Source: Coptis chinensis
Lineage: Eukaryota > Streptophyta > Magnoliopsida > Ranunculales > Ranunculaceae
Direction of reading: 5' to 3'
Length of the DNA stretch: 64,000 nt
NCBI GenBank assembly: GCA_015680905.1
Contig: CM027378.1
Coordinates: 11,389,001 to 11,453,000, forward strand
Below, one piece after another: positions 1 to 11,648 of this stretch. Each line of letters starts with the position of its first letter. Positions within the stretch are counted from its first letter, which is position 1. Below the pieces are notes generated by a model. The model saw nothing but the letters and a program-made list of their open reading frames with translations, did not search any database and had not been told where the DNA came from. A program made the position numbers and the translations under genes.

Positions 1-1360
1 TACAAAGACCAAAAGGTATTCGTCTGTATGCAAAGGTTCCAAAGGGACACGTGAAAGTTGTCTTTTCTTGATCGGCGGGATCGATGACAATTTGGAAGTA
101 TCTGGAATAGCTATCAAGAAAACAGTTGTAAGCATGACCGGCTAAACGTTCTAGCATCTGGTCAATGAATGGGAGAGGGAAGTGATTTTTATGTGTTCTG
201 GCATTAAGTTTGCGGTAGTCAATGCAAATTCTCCATTTTAATGGAATGCGAGTGGAGATGCACTCACCATTTTCATTTTGTACAACTTGAATGCCGGACT
301 TTTTGGGAACAACGTGAACAGGACTAACCCAATCACTATCAGAAATAGGGCATATGATACCGCATCAAGTAAACGTAAAACTTCCTCTCTTACCACTTCC
401 TTCATGGCGGGATTACGGCGGTGTTGTGGTTCTCGCGATGTCTTTGTGCCGTTATCGAGATGTATGCAATGTGTGCATATGCTAGGGTCTATTCCCTTGA
501 TATCATCTAAGGACCATCCGATAGCGGAGCGGTGTTCACAAATGACATGAATCAAACGTGCCTCTTCGTCGGTAGTCAAGTGAGCAGAAATTATTATAGG
601 GTGACTACCATCGAGATCGAGATGCACGTACTTCAAATCAGAGGGTAGAGGTTTTGAATCCGGAGTTGGAAGATTGGGGATCAATGATTCGTGAGGGATC
701 ATCTCTTCAATGGAACAGAGTGAATTCGGTTCTTTTGAATTAGTTTGCAACGCAGTAGTAGGATCAAATAGTGGTACTGACTCTAATAATGCGTGGACAT
801 CCCTTATGTACGACTCATCGTCAAACTCAGGATTATCAAAAGAAAGAAATTGGTGTATCTCGTCTGGGGGAAAAGAGTTTGTGAAATAATCATGTTCCAG
901 TCTATCAACCAAACTAATCTCGCCCTCCATTATAGGATCGGGAAATTGTTTCATTAATTTGAATACGTTGAGTTCGATAGAAAGGTTCCCGAAAGACAAT
1001 GTCATTGAACCGTCCCGACAATTTATGAGAGCGTTAGCAGTTGCAAGAAAAGGACGTCCCAAGATGATTGGAATGGAGTCACAAGCCACTTCAGTATCTA
1101 AAATGACAAAATCAACTGGGTAGTAAAAATCTTAGACCTTGAGTATGACGTTCTCTACTATGCCCTTTGGGTACTTGATGGAGCGATCCGCGAGTTGCAG
1201 AGTCATATTGGTAGGTTTTAATTCAGGAAGACCTAACTACTTAAATAAGTAGTAGGGAAGTAGGTTAACACTGGCTCCTAGGTCTAAAAATCGCGGTAGT
1301 AGTATACTTTTTGTCGCCAACGTATGGTATGGTACGGTTAATCGACTTCGTCCTTGTACT
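1..1360 (-). pseudogene. Athila B' pol start: protease remainder and N-terminal reverse transcriptase (cut by window edge)
   Basis: Read right to left, this is the protease remainder (1230-1000, including the conserved stretch SIPIILGRPFLATANALIN), then the linker to RT, then RT beginning KEVVREEVLRLLDA near 400. It reaches the CPFGTF and PFGLC region of RT at position 1. The same order occurs in copy B at 21640-22860. Damage visible: an in-frame TAG at 1237-1239 just after the Gag/protease segment, a TAA near 1131 where B has Gln before DFYY, and a frameshift just after LLDA near 360-390. The catalytic RT motif, RNase H and integrase lie off the left edge. Identification as Gypsy/Athila pol is secure; the protein as read is not functional. 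Confidence 0.88.
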
Positions 1361-3370
1361 TTACCACACCATTGGTAGTGGTAATCGAGGAAAACCGCTT
1401 TCGAGTAACGCTTGTTGAGGAACATTCGCACGTCGTTTGGTGGTGCACATGTCCTTCAAAAACTTGGCATGCTTGGGTAAATGCTTAAGCGCATCTAGGA
1501 AAGGTAAGTTTATGGTCAAATTTTTGAAGGTTTCACGGATCTTATCGAAATGTTCGTCACGTTTGTTCTTTACCAAACGGGCAGGGAACGGAGCTTTTGG
1601 GCGGAATCGTGCATAAGGATCAGTGGCGTCTTTCCCTAGGGACGTGGGTGTAGAATTGGAAGGTACAACTTCGTCCATTATAGGTTGCGAGGTAGGAGTT
1701 GGAAGGACGTCAGCCGTGGTTTCCGTCGATTCCTCGTCTGGCATACGTATTTTATTATCGATGGTTCGGCCAGAATGAAGAGTGGTAATGGCATTTACCT
1801 CACCCTAGCTTGGATTACTAGATCCTGGTGCATTGTTGAGTTCAAAGGTAGTGTTTGTAGGCTTAGGGTTTGGAACTGCTTGGCCAGGGAACACGCCTTT
1901 TTGACTTTTATCCTGAGCTAACAGCTGAATAGACTGTTGGATAGAAGCTAGGATTTGATTCTGTTGATTCATGTATGTTAGAAAAGTTTCAACTGTTTTA
2001 TCGGCTGTGGATTGTACCAGCGGAACTAGTTCATGGTTATTATTTACGGGTTGATTTTGGTAGCCATATCCTTGATTAGCGGGAACAAGGTTGCGGTTGT
2101 TTTGGTACCCTATATTTGCATTGTTGGGAAAATTACTTTGCCCTTGCTGGAATTGCGGAGGATTTCCTTGACGATAGGAATTGTAGTTCGTGGGTGGTCG
2201 TGACAGAACGCGTTGTTGACACCCTCGAGGAGCTTGTTGTTGGCCAGGGGGTGCCCGAGCTAAATTCGGATGTTGTCGCCAAGGTGCATTAGGGATGTTG
2301 AAAGCACAAGCCTCTTCAGAAGGTTGGGGAGGGCACTCGTATACCAAAGGACAATAAGAATCGGCGTGCTCAGGACTTAAGCAAAGAGGACATGGGGAAG
2401 CGTTGGCAGCCATGACCTGTTTGGGTTTTTGATCATTTACTTGTACCGAAAGAGCATCGACCTTTTTGTTTAGGGACTCGATTAGAGTTTTTAATTCCGG
2501 ATCGGGTTTGACCTCGAACATAGACATAACTTTGGTAGGAGTGTCTTTAGAAGATCTAGAAGAATCAGTGTTTCCCCAATGGGTGCTTCGTGAAGCCTGT
2601 TTCTCAAGAAACGTGTATACTTCAGTAGCGCCCTTGTCCATGAAACAACCGTCGTTCATGATATCTAAGGTTTCCTTTTGATGGTCAGAGAGACCATTAA
2701 AGAATAAACAGACTAATACAGCGGTGTTGAGTTGATGATGGGGACATTCGAGAAGCAGATCAGTAAATCTGCTCCATGTTTTCGAAAAGGATTCTTGGGG
2801 GTGTTGGCGAAAGAATTGAATCTTTTGAAGCATTTCTGTAGTTTTCTTCTGAGTATAGAACTTTATCATGAATGCTTGTACGAGTTTGGCCCATGTGCCA
2901 ATGGATTGCGGCGCTTCGCCTGTGAGCCAAACTGAAGCTTTATCAGCTAAGGTGAAGGGAAACAACCTAAGCAAGACTTGTTCATTGGTAATAGTCGGAT
3001 GGCGGAAAGTGGTGACTACTTGTTGCATTCGACGAAGGTGATTGTACGATTTTTCATGGTCTAGACCATGGTAAACAGGTAACAAATCGAAAATGTTTGG
3101 CGGAATTCGAAAATCACCTACAATAGCATCGAGTTTAATGTTGGAGGTAGGTCCTTCTTGTAAGGCAGTATAGAAATCCGAAAGGGGTTTCTCGACTGTG
3201 GGATTTTCCTGGGCCATAATTACGGGAGATGACGGCAACGGAGATGTTTGACGAGGTTGGTTTACGGAGGAGGAACTATGTCTAGGAGATATCATAAGCA
3301 GATGTTTATTGTATTTCCGACGCCGATATGTAAGTTCTAATTCCTTATGTTTAGCAGACCGTAGTCTCAT
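1361..3370 (-). pseudogene. Athila B' Gag (one in-frame stop)
   Basis: One frame runs from ATG at 3370 to about 1361, broken only by TAG at 1805-1807. It starts MRLRSAKHKELE, typical of Athila Gag. Residues about 105-255 form the retrotransposon Gag core (LRLFPFTLADKA, FMIKFYTQKKT, QESFSKTWSRFTDLL). A CCHC knuckle CPLCLSPEHADSYC lies at residues 327-340, followed by a Gln/Asn/Pro-rich tail. After the stop the same frame gives the Gag-protease linker (RFRPKAPFPARL, NLTINLPFLDALKHLPKHAKF). Copy B has CAG at the site of the TAG, so this is a single C-to-T change in a CHG trinucleotide. A frameshift near 1375-1430 separates this from the protease active-site segment. It would form the virus-like-particle shell protein if intact. 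Confidence 0.9.
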
Positions 3371-3708
3371 ACAAATATAAATTTTAATTTAAGGTTCATA
3401 AGGAACGAGTTATGACTGGAGCTTTTAGAATTAAGGAAAGAGGGAGGTGAAGCACGTCTTCCTGAGCTGTTGCTAACTTGAGCAGGTAAGCTAGGATAAT
3501 GTGTGAATATTCCAGTAGCCAAGTCACTCGAGAGAATTGAGGGAGGTTGTTCGTGCTAGCACATTCCTTTATTAGGCAACCTCAATTTTTTTCAAGTTTC
3601 CTAGGCACTGATGGAATAGGATGATAATTTATGATGGTGTATAATGCGGGGTGTTATTAAGATGATTTAGATGAAATTTTTAATTACTATGAATTTTTTA
3701 TTTTTTTT

Positions 3709-3737
3709 ATTATATATATATATATATATATATATAT
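3709..3737. repeat. (TA)n microsatellite
   Basis: About 13 TA units lie in the B' leader, flanked by T-rich runs. The corresponding places in copy B (near 25320 and 45690) carry T-rich sequence with no TA expansion. Confidence 0.95.
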
Positions 3738-4594
3738 TTTTTTAGTTTACGTAATTAATGTATTATGGAGATGTAATTACGAAATATGCAATTAAAACGA
3801 TAGATGCCAAAATAGAAACTAACTAACATATACTAGTTTATGCAGGAAGTTTACACATGCAAATCTATATTACTTATATGGGCAACTATATGTAAGTTAT
3901 ATGTGAGCTAGGGGAATGTCGAGAACGAACTCATACAAATGAATACCGCGTACGTGAATTGATGTAACATACACATACAAAAATATTCTAAGCAGGTGGT
4001 TTGAAACTACACATACATCCAAATATATTCGAATCATATTGTTCGTGTTAATGTGAATATGTAATGACGAACCACATTTATATTCAAAGAGTTCTTATGC
4101 CACACACAAACATGCAAGGTAAAACAGGTTATAGTAACAACCAAATAATATCCTCGCCAAAGTTTGAGGAGTTTAAGGATTTGAAACCTGATGTCCCGCG
4201 ATTCCTCGTACACGATCGAACTAACTCCCGAGCTTGTGAACTTACTTGCTAAACCGGACAAGAGAGTCCAAAAGAGTAATCGAAAAGGAAAGTGGCTCAG
4301 ACTGAAAACCGGAGTGTTGATACTCCCGGTTAGTCTCTCAGCTACACTAATTTAGTCTCGTCCGAGACTCTTTTTGTCGGCTCAAGATTTCAAGTTCCTA
4401 CGAATACTTAAACTGTCTAATAAAAAAATAAACAAAACTTGGTTCACAGATATTTGTTAGTAGAAAAAGTTAAGGCAAACAGTTACGTAACACGTTAGTA
4501 TCGTAAAAGAAATGGAAATTTAAAAAATGAAGAGGTAGGGGAGGGGGTTTATGTTTGATGTATTCCAGTTATTACGTTAAGTCTAGAGTCCTTC

Positions 4595-4611
4595 GGCGTG
4601 CATCGACGCTA
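4595..4611 (-). promoter_or_regulatory. Primer-binding-site-like sequence of B'
   Basis: On the minus strand the LTR ends TATCA, then AA, then TAGCGTCGATGCACGCC. The equivalent in copy B (52033-52050) starts TGGCGTCACT, and in element A (9182) it reads TGGCCTGCCGGGGA. All three have the same two-base gap after the LTR. The likely ancestor is the tRNA-Asp type site TGGCGCCGTTGCCGGGGA used by Athila; here it is degenerate. Confidence 0.55.
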
Positions 4612-4613
4612 TT

Positions 4614-6324
4614 TGATAAACACGCATTTATTCGAACGTTTATTGTTTTCAGTTACTTATTTTCTTAAGTCCGAGGTCCACAGTCCAAAGTCCAACGTCC
4701 GTATAGTCGTACGTTTTAGTCAAGTTACCTTACTCACGTGGGTTTGGTAGGACAAGTCGAGTAAGGGATCGTCCAAACCTTAGGGCTCGGAAAAGGTTCA
4801 CAACTGGAATTACAACTTTTGGTGAGTAGGATTTTAGGTTTTTTAGTTGGTTTTAATTAAATTAACGGTAATGCAAATAATGTAAATTACTACGGTGATT
4901 ATATGTAGATAAACCAAAATAGAGAAACAGGGAGAGAGTTAATCATACTTATGCAAGAATCATTTTTAACAGTTTATATTACCACATCACTACATCTCTA
5001 ATTCGTCTCGTGTTCGGAGACGATGTCGAGTATTGATCCCTAGCGCATGCCCACATCTCTGAGCCGCATCACACTAACATAAGGAGTTGAACTAATATTT
5101 CATCTCTGGAATATCATTTCAGCTCCTGGCTCAATTCCACATCAGCTGGACAAATTGGAGAGTCATGCGACACTACAGAAATCGCCACGACATTTTAGGT
5201 CGCGCCGCCCGAGATCTGCTCGAGCATCGGACTCCAAATTTGTACAGCCTCTCGATCATTTTGGGACCGGATGTCTAATCTATGCCTAATTCCTAAGTAG
5301 TGATTCTAGAATATTAACGAAGTCAATCCGATTCTCACACGAGTAGCATAACCTTCCCCAAGGGGATTAGCTCATGGTCATTGAAGGAATAATAAAACTT
5401 GTCGTATACATTAAGTAAATAAATGCGCAGGACAGAATTACACAAGAAAAAAGAAATGGTCATTATTAAGGGTAAAATGACTTACAGTATTTAAGCTGCT
5501 AGAAAGTAAATGACGGAATGTAAGTGCTGAATTAAAACTAACTACTGCTAAGCGGAAGCTAGAGCATAAAATGCAGAAGGAAAATATATGAAGGCCACCC
5601 CCTCATATATATAGGCTGATATATGAAAGCTACCCGTGAATGATTTAATTGAGTTTTGGCCTTATGCTAATTGAAACGTTCAAAACTTTGAAAACTTTGA
5701 GAATCAAAGTTTTGTTTTTATCCGTTTTAATTTTGTCTTTTACCTTATTAAGGTTTCGTCCTTTAGCTAATTTCAATTCAAACCACCTGGTTTGAATTGG
5801 TATGTGTCTTCTATATTACGAGGTGGCACCAAATTAAAACCATCACTTGCCACCGCCTATCTGCCGACTTCGTCATGCCATGCCTTCCGGCTCAGAGAGT
5901 GGGTCCACTTAGTATGTCCAGTGGTGGCGCCGATTTTGGAGTTTTTATAACTTTCTGTCTTTGCGTAGAGTTTGTCGCCCTGGTCGCTCTGGCAGTTCAC
6001 TAGCCAACGTCGGCACCCCGATTTATCCGATTTGAGCTTCGGAAGTTTGCTGCTTCTTTATATGTGGACCTGTTCTGCACTGGTTCTGTTATTTTGGAAA
6101 CTTCGGCTCTAGTCAGGCTCTATTGGGCTTCACTAGGGTTGAGTGGGAAACTTCAAATATTCCAGTATTCCCGTACTTCGATGCACGTTTTATCATTATA
6201 TTTATTTTAAATGCGGAAATCTGCAAAAGTACGAAAATATAATTATTACATGATTATTAAACACATAATCGACCAAAATGCTATGTCTCTCGGGGTTTAA
6301 TATTATAGTTTTGGGTGCTTATCA
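4614..6324 (-). mobile_element. Athila LTR shared by B (3' LTR) and B' (5' LTR), 1711 bp
   Basis: On the minus strand it begins TGATAAGCACCCAAAACT (from 6324) and ends TTTATCA (4614), so it has TG...CA ends. It aligns along its length with the LTRs at 31651-33282 and 52053-53703, but with clear divergence, including the stretch around 5640-5800. Internal sequence of B lies to its right and the leader and gag of B' lie directly to its left, so it sits between two internal regions in the same orientation. A TATA-like box is at 5604-5613 (minus strand CTATATATATG). No convincing polypurine tract is seen just right of 6324. Confidence 0.82.
5604..5613 (-). promoter_or_regulatory. TATA box of the Athila B-type LTR
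   Basis: Minus strand CTATATATATGAGGGG. It aligns with CTATAAATTG in the other B LTR (53061-53070), which places the promoter at the same spot, roughly 700 bp into the LTR. Confidence 0.5.
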
Positions 6325-6644
6325 ACGTCATACCTGAAATCGCAAAGAACGAATTATCCTATTCGTCTGACACATAGAATCTACCCATACCCAGTCATGA
6401 AAAGTGGCCGCAAACTGTGGAAAGAACGTCCGCATTATCCGACATGATGTAACTGGAAAAGTGATATAGTGCTGTCGAAAAAGACGAGCCCTTTTAAGGT
6501 TTTCAATTACTAGGTTTGTGATGTCGAAGGCGGTATGTTGTTGGGCCAGAGCATGGAAAGTCTTACAAGCTGATTCGGAGGTAGTGGAAAAATGTCAATC
6601 CCCCATGATGTTTAGAAGGATAAACAACATGGCAGTCCCGACAT

Positions 6645-7094
6645 TCATGTCATACTAGCTAGTGGAATTGTGTTGTCTGGCCATCGGCCACGTTCTTCAC
6701 GTTCAATGACTTGGGCGAGGCCATCGCCATAGAGGCCGATGAAATCTTCCCAAGAATAGTCATTAAAGTTGTTTTGTATGATGTATTGAATAAGGGTGTT
6801 TGGCTGAATATAAGGAAGGTCTAAAGCCATCGCAACTGCTGGCTCGTAAAAGAGATGTCTGGTGTTACCAATACAGATTGCAAATCCGTTCAAAACGAAA
6901 CCACGTGCAGTAGGTGGATCCTCCATATGATCATAAAAAAAAGTTTCCAAACCTAGAGAGTATGTCTGCTCATGGTGCAGAATGAAGGAGTTCCAGCTAA
7001 CTTGGGTGATGAAGTCTCTGAAAAGATGTACATATGCAGGAGAATTCAGCAAAGCATGAAAAGATTGTTCTGGAATAATCTTCGGAGATGCCAT
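6645..7094 (-). CDS. Env-position ORF of element B (MASPKII ORF), function unknown
   Basis: An open frame of 150 codons starts MASPKIIPEQSFHALL and lies between the integrase and 3' LTR of B, where Athila elements carry their third, env-like ORF. I see no clear signal peptide or membrane segment. Its layout (about 40 residues, then a segment FILHHEQTYSLGLETFFYDH, then NGFAICIGNT) parallels the second ORF at 17641-18159 (LLHHKEALYSRELVLLFYKH ... NGQLFVRANG), so the two may be relatives. Just upstream, ttgtttacag followed by GTGC could be a splice acceptor, consistent with expression from a spliced RNA as proposed for Athila env-like genes. That expression mode is inference. Confidence 0.5.
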   Translation of the reverse strand: MASPKIIPEQSFHALLNSPAYVHLFRDFITQVSWNSFILHHEQTYSLGLETFFYDHMEDPPTARGFVLNGFAICIGNTRHLFYEPAVAMALDLPYIQPNTLIQYIIQNNFNDYSWEDFIGLYGDGLAQVIEREERGRWPDNTIPLASMT

Positions 7095-7109
7095 TGTAGA
7101 AGACGTGTG

Positions 7110-7804
7110 ATGAAAGAAAGCACCTGTAAACAAAGATAAACCAAAAATTAGAATACGATGGAAATGACTAAGTAAAAACAAATGACATTTATTACCATAG
7201 GAAAATTGCACTATACTAAAAATAAAAAATAAAACGACAAAGAACATAAATTTTCAAAATTTAATTTGTGTCATGGGCCCAAGTATCGGCGAGGATCCTT
7301 TGGTGAGAGAAATCCATTTATAAGATTCTCAATGCAGTCAACCCGTGTAACAGCCCGTTGTAACAGGTTGTTCTGTGTCTGGTAAATCTCGGCTTGGCTC
7401 TCCATTATGAGAGTGTTATTTGCCAATAACTGGATGTGGCAGTGCAAGAATTGTGCTTGTTCCTCGTCTTGTATTCTCCGCAGGTCGTGAAATTCAAGAA
7501 GACTAGTAACGATAATGTCATTAGTCCTTGGTGAATTAAAAGAATTCCTTCCATAGGATTAAATACATTGTGTATTGCATTTTCAATGAAGATGTTGACA
7601 GCGGAACAAGCTTTGCCAGTTTCTGCACCGGCAAGTTTCTTTGCAACGCTAGGAGTCCAAAAACCATTCATGCAAACAGAGTGAATGGTGAGAATATTAG
7701 CTATTCTGAGGTATGTAGTAGGAGAAGTAATAAGAAAACCCCAACACACCATGATAAGTGTCACAATGGTTGGCAAAGGAGCTGACCTTTTCTAGCCACT
7801 TGCG
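7110..7804 (-). other. Element B env region, remainder left of the A insertion
   Basis: A partly open minus-strand frame (7776-7405) begins MPTIVTLIMVCWGFLITSP and includes EGILLIHQGLMTLSLLVFLN. It was contiguous with 17638 onward before element A inserted: removing A and one ATCGC joins gcg-ATCGC-gttctag. No recognised domain. It is probably the C-terminal part of the env-position ORF interrupted by A. Confidence 0.45.
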
Positions 7805-7809
7805 ATCGC
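7805..7809. repeat. Target-site duplication ATCGC, left copy
   Basis: ATCGC immediately precedes the TG of the 5' LTR of element A and is repeated exactly at 17633-17637 after the CA of its 3' LTR. Confidence 0.95.
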
Positions 7810-9179
7810 TGATAAGAGCCCAAAACTGTAGTTTTAACCCCTTAATAATCATACTGTTAGACCAATTATGTGAATAATAAGTAAGAGTTAACACTGACTA
7901 CGCGTTTTTATGCATTTCAGGCTTCAAAGTCCATTATGTGCAGAAATGTACCACTTTAGCGAGATAAAGGAGCAAAAGTCAGCAGAACTTCCGAATGCCA
8001 TATCTTTGGACTCAGACCTCGGATTGAGGCCTACCTTATGTCAAAACGACCGGCTCGAAAGAGCTTTGCAATGGTCCAAGCCTTGACCCAATCAGAGGAG
8101 CAGAAGTGGACGAAAAGTCTGTTGAAGCCAACTGCAGCTGAAGAGGCCTTTTGGATCGAAGACTTGGGTTTTGGGCCCGATTCTTCGCCCAAAACATGGC
8201 TCCAAGCCCATGCACGATTTTTGATCTGAATGTATAAAACAAAAGCTTAGTTCATTGTTAATGGTAGATAGTTAGGTTAGAAAATAAATTAGATTAGTTA
8301 GCCTCCATTAAACCTTAATTCTAGATCTAGTTTTCATTAGATTAATTAAGTTTAATTTCATTTCAATTTTGTTTTAGATTAAACTCTCAAATTATTGTTC
8401 TTGATTGATTAGATAATAAAAATAGTTATTTTGTCAATTTCGATTTATAGATCTAAATTCCATTATTGTTTGTTATCATTTCATAGTTATTAATTAGATT
8501 TCGATTATTGTTTAGTGAAATCGCATAAAGTTAGAATCTTTTCATTATGTTTAGTTTAGATTTAATGGAATTGTTAGTTTGATGAATCAAGGCTAAAACC
8601 TCCATTAGAGGGTTTGATGAAGCCTTGATGAAAACTTAGTTGTTAGTGTAGAATTGTTTGTAGATTCTATTCCACTCTAGAAAGTCGTGTTTCACCATGA
8701 GAATGGGTGACGACTTCACATGCTAGTTAGTACTCGGTAGAAATGCCATGAACACTAGGGATTAGAACTCGAATTTCTTGCAGAAGAACGGAGAATCGAG
8801 ATACAAGAATCTATACTAGGTTATTAAGTTGATTCGAGGTGGATTCAATTCCCCTCTCTAATCCTTTATCTAGATTCAAAACAAGCATATTTCCATAGTA
8901 TCCGTAGTTAAATTCAACGTAGACTCATTTTAGTTTCATCGTAGTATAACACCCTTCGTAAAGCTCTCATTGACTTAAGAGCTTACTAGTTAGACTTAGA
9001 AAACAATCCATGCTAGGGAACTAGGAGTGGAACTAACTTCAGATCCATTTAGTGCAATTCGCGATTGAGAGTAGAAGCTTTGATAATTGACACGTAAAAG
9101 TACCCAAGTTTAGTTTACTTACGTTTTGGATTCGTAGTTCATTTCATGTAGGTAAACTATTCATTTTTAATAAATATCA
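7810..9179 (+). repeat. 5' LTR of element A
   Basis: Starts TGATAAGAGCCCAAAACT and ends AAATATCA. It is nearly identical to 16262-17632 and 36688-38064. The differences are mostly one- to three-base changes at CAG/CTG positions (for example gtgcagaaatg here versus gtgcgtaaatg and gtgcgaaaatg). Confidence 0.95.
8232..8239 (+). promoter_or_regulatory. TATA box of A LTR
   Basis: tgTATAAAAC, about 420 bp into the LTR, is conserved in all three A-type LTR copies (16684 and 37117 regions). It is the likely start of R-region transcription. Confidence 0.55.
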
Positions 9180-9181
9180 AA

Positions 9182-9195
9182 TGGCCTGCCGGGGA
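9182..9195 (+). promoter_or_regulatory. Primer-binding site of element A
   Basis: TGGCCTGCCGGGGA lies two bases after the LTR. It matches the tRNA-Asp type site TGGCGCCGTTGCCGGGGA with an internal gap. Confidence 0.7.
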
Positions 9196-9817
9196 TAATA
9201 GACTCGTAAAAGAATAGTTCTAGTTTACTTTGTTTTGGATTCAGTAGTTCATTTTAGGTCCTATACATTTTACATTTTATCAAATGGCTTTTGATTATCT
9301 TAGTTGCACTTTAGCATTGTTTTCTTTGTAGAAATAGTTATTTTAAGTCCCATTTCACCCACCCACCCTTGTTTGATTCATATACGTGGTTGCCGCTTTC
9401 AGTTTTGGAAAAATTCCGCGAGAAAACGACCGAAGCGCCAGCTTCAAAGAGAGCGACCCGCTTATCTTACTCGACTTCGCTTATACATCGAAGGCCACCA
9501 CGCTTCAAAGAGAGCGCTAACCCGCTTATCTTATCGAGCTCGACTTTGCCTTGAAGCCAAGCTTCAAGATAGCGCCGCCTCCTCTCTGAAAATTCCGTGA
9601 TTTCCACAGTTTGATTTAAACTTCGAATTGTCAAGTTTTTCGTTTCTAATCTCTTATTACATCAACACGCCATAAACAAGACGCTATTCATAAGCTTAAG
9701 CAAGGACGCTTATCGTATTCCTTTCTTCCATACCTCGCATTTTCCAGCTAGAGGTTTTATACTAGTATATCGAATTGTTTGAGTGTTGCATGTTAGTTAA
9801 GCTCAACTTAGTCTTGC
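9196..9817 (+). other. Leader of element A with repeated GC-rich motif
   Basis: Non-coding stretch between primer site and gag. Between 9420 and 9590 a motif of the form gcgccagcttcaaag...gcgacccgctt recurs three times in variant form. The same motif family recurs in the 3' region of A at 13990-14150 and 34430-34600. Confidence 0.6.
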
Positions 9818-11648
9818 ATGAGATTAAGGTCCGGAACAAAAACAACAAACGTAATTACACCACAACAAACAAGTCTATCTAGTACACCACCCACTCACAC
9901 CTCTAACTACTATCACACACACCATACCCGACATAATGGTCAAGAAAGAGAGACTCCTCTCTCCGACTTCTACAAAGCTTTGAGCGATAGCCCTAAGTCT
10001 TGCATCGCTCTAGCAGATCCAACGGGGATTTTCGAATCCCCCAAACATATTTTTAATTGTTACCCGCTTTTCATGGGTTAGACCATGAAAACCCTTACCA
10101 ACACACGCGTAGATTGAACAAGTCCTTACAACATTCCACCATCCTACCGTTGGTACGAAACAGATTAAACTAAGGGTATTTCCTTTCACCTTAGCCGATA
10201 AGGCGGCGCCTTTGGTTAACTGCCCAAGCTGCCTAATTCTGGGACTCGTGGGCCAAACTTGTTCAAATTGTTTATGGAACATTTTACCCACCCCTAAAGA
10301 CGGATGAAATGCTTTCCAAGATTCATTTTTTTCCCGGCTAAAATCCTCATGAATCATTTTCTCGAGGCTTGGAATCGCTTTCACCGATCTCGCTTATAGA
10401 GTGTCCACACCATAACTTAGCAAAAGACACGCTTAGTTCGTGCCTTTTCAAAGGACTTCAACATCATCATAAAGAAGTCCTTGACATAATGAATGGGGTA
10501 GTTTCCTAAGTAAAGGAGCCAATGAGGCTTACAAATTTTTAGAGGATCAAACTAAGCGAATAACAACCGGGGTAGTGACGATTATCCCCCGCCCGCTAGT
10601 TCTTCTTCCACGCTTAAGGCTACCAAGATGTTTGAGGTTAAACCCGATCTAGAACTTAAAAATTTAATCAATCTCTAACTAAAAAGGTTGAGGCCATTTC
10701 GTACAACAAAAGCCTATCCCCGGCCATGAATGTAAATTCAAATCCATGTAGTTTCTGTTGAGTCCCGAAAGCATCCCGACTTAATCGTCCTATAGCCTAT
10801 GAACATTCTTGTTCAATTAATAGTGAACCTAACGCCCCCTTTGAGAGAAAAATCCCAACTTCGGGTTGAGAAATAACCAACAAGTCACACCTCCGTGGTA
10901 CAATAATCAATATGTTAGGCCACCACACGCTACAACCAAGCTACACCACAAGGATTGTGGTCGTGGTAATTATAATAATTATAACAACCAAGCACAACCT
11001 CGACAAGGTCAAGCACAAGGTCAATATAGTTATAATAATTATAATGCTAATAGAGGTATCGTTCCTAGAAATAATAACTATCACAATCCGCCTATAAATA
11101 ATCAACGCGACATAGTTCCAAATACACCACCCGCGACTATTACACCCACACAACCGATCGCCTTTGACACCTTCATACAAGTGAGCCAACAACTTTTCCA
11201 AACCATGGCTCAATCTAACCAACACATTCTACAACTGTTAATAATTTAAACCAACAAGCTAGCCCAAGAGAAAGCCCAACCAAAAGGCGTGTTTTCCAGC
11301 CAAGCGATACCCAACCCTAGAACAAAGAACACAGCCTTTGAGGTAAACGGTAATACTAGTACGAAACTACAAACGTAGGGTGAGCTAAATGCCATCACCA
11401 CTCCGCTCGAAGAGTGGTTGATAACAAAGTAACTATGCCTATAGTTACCCCATCAAGATTCTACAACGGATATCGAACTAGATACCAAATAGAAACCCAA
11501 GAGCCTACAACCGTAGAGGTACCAGCTTAAACCACAACCTAAGAAACAAAAATGGCCAAGGTTAAACATCCTCGTTGATCCATATGCTAATTATAGAGAA
11601 AAACACCGCTTTCCCAAAAATTAGCCATGTTAACTAGGGATACAAATT
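9818..11648 (+). pseudogene. Element A Gag remnant
   Basis: ATG at 9818 opens MRLRSGTKTTNVIT, followed by ETPLSDFYKALSDSP and IFESPKHIFNCYPLF, matching B' Gag residues 61-105. The frame breaks at 10081, and the Gag core continues in shifted frames (pieces such as SWAKLVQ near 10240). A Gln/Asn-rich tail is open at 10866-11249 (NNYNNQAQPRQGQAQG), in the position of the B' tail. No intact zinc knuckle can be read. Unusual runs of aataattataacaac come from Asn codons. Confidence 0.8.

Larger units (their letters stand above)
3371..4613 (-). other. Leader of Athila B' between primer site and gag
   Basis: This 1.24-kb stretch has no supported coding sequence. It aligns with the leader of copy B (25013-31650 without the LINE), for example the shared words gggaggttgt at 3541 and gctaggggaatgtcgag at 3907. 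It contains an AT dinucleotide run and, at 4162-4173, the single uninterrupted copy of GTTTGAGGAGTT that serves as the LINE target in copy B. Confidence 0.75.

Noticed and set aside
8036..8242. Small ORFs inside the A LTR on both strands
   Set aside because: They lie upstream of or around the LTR TATA box, are disrupted in the other LTR copies, and show no protein features.
10912..11225. Ile/Val-rich overlapping ORFs on both strands
   Set aside because: They are shadows of the Asn/Gln-rich Gag tail (repeated aataattat words).
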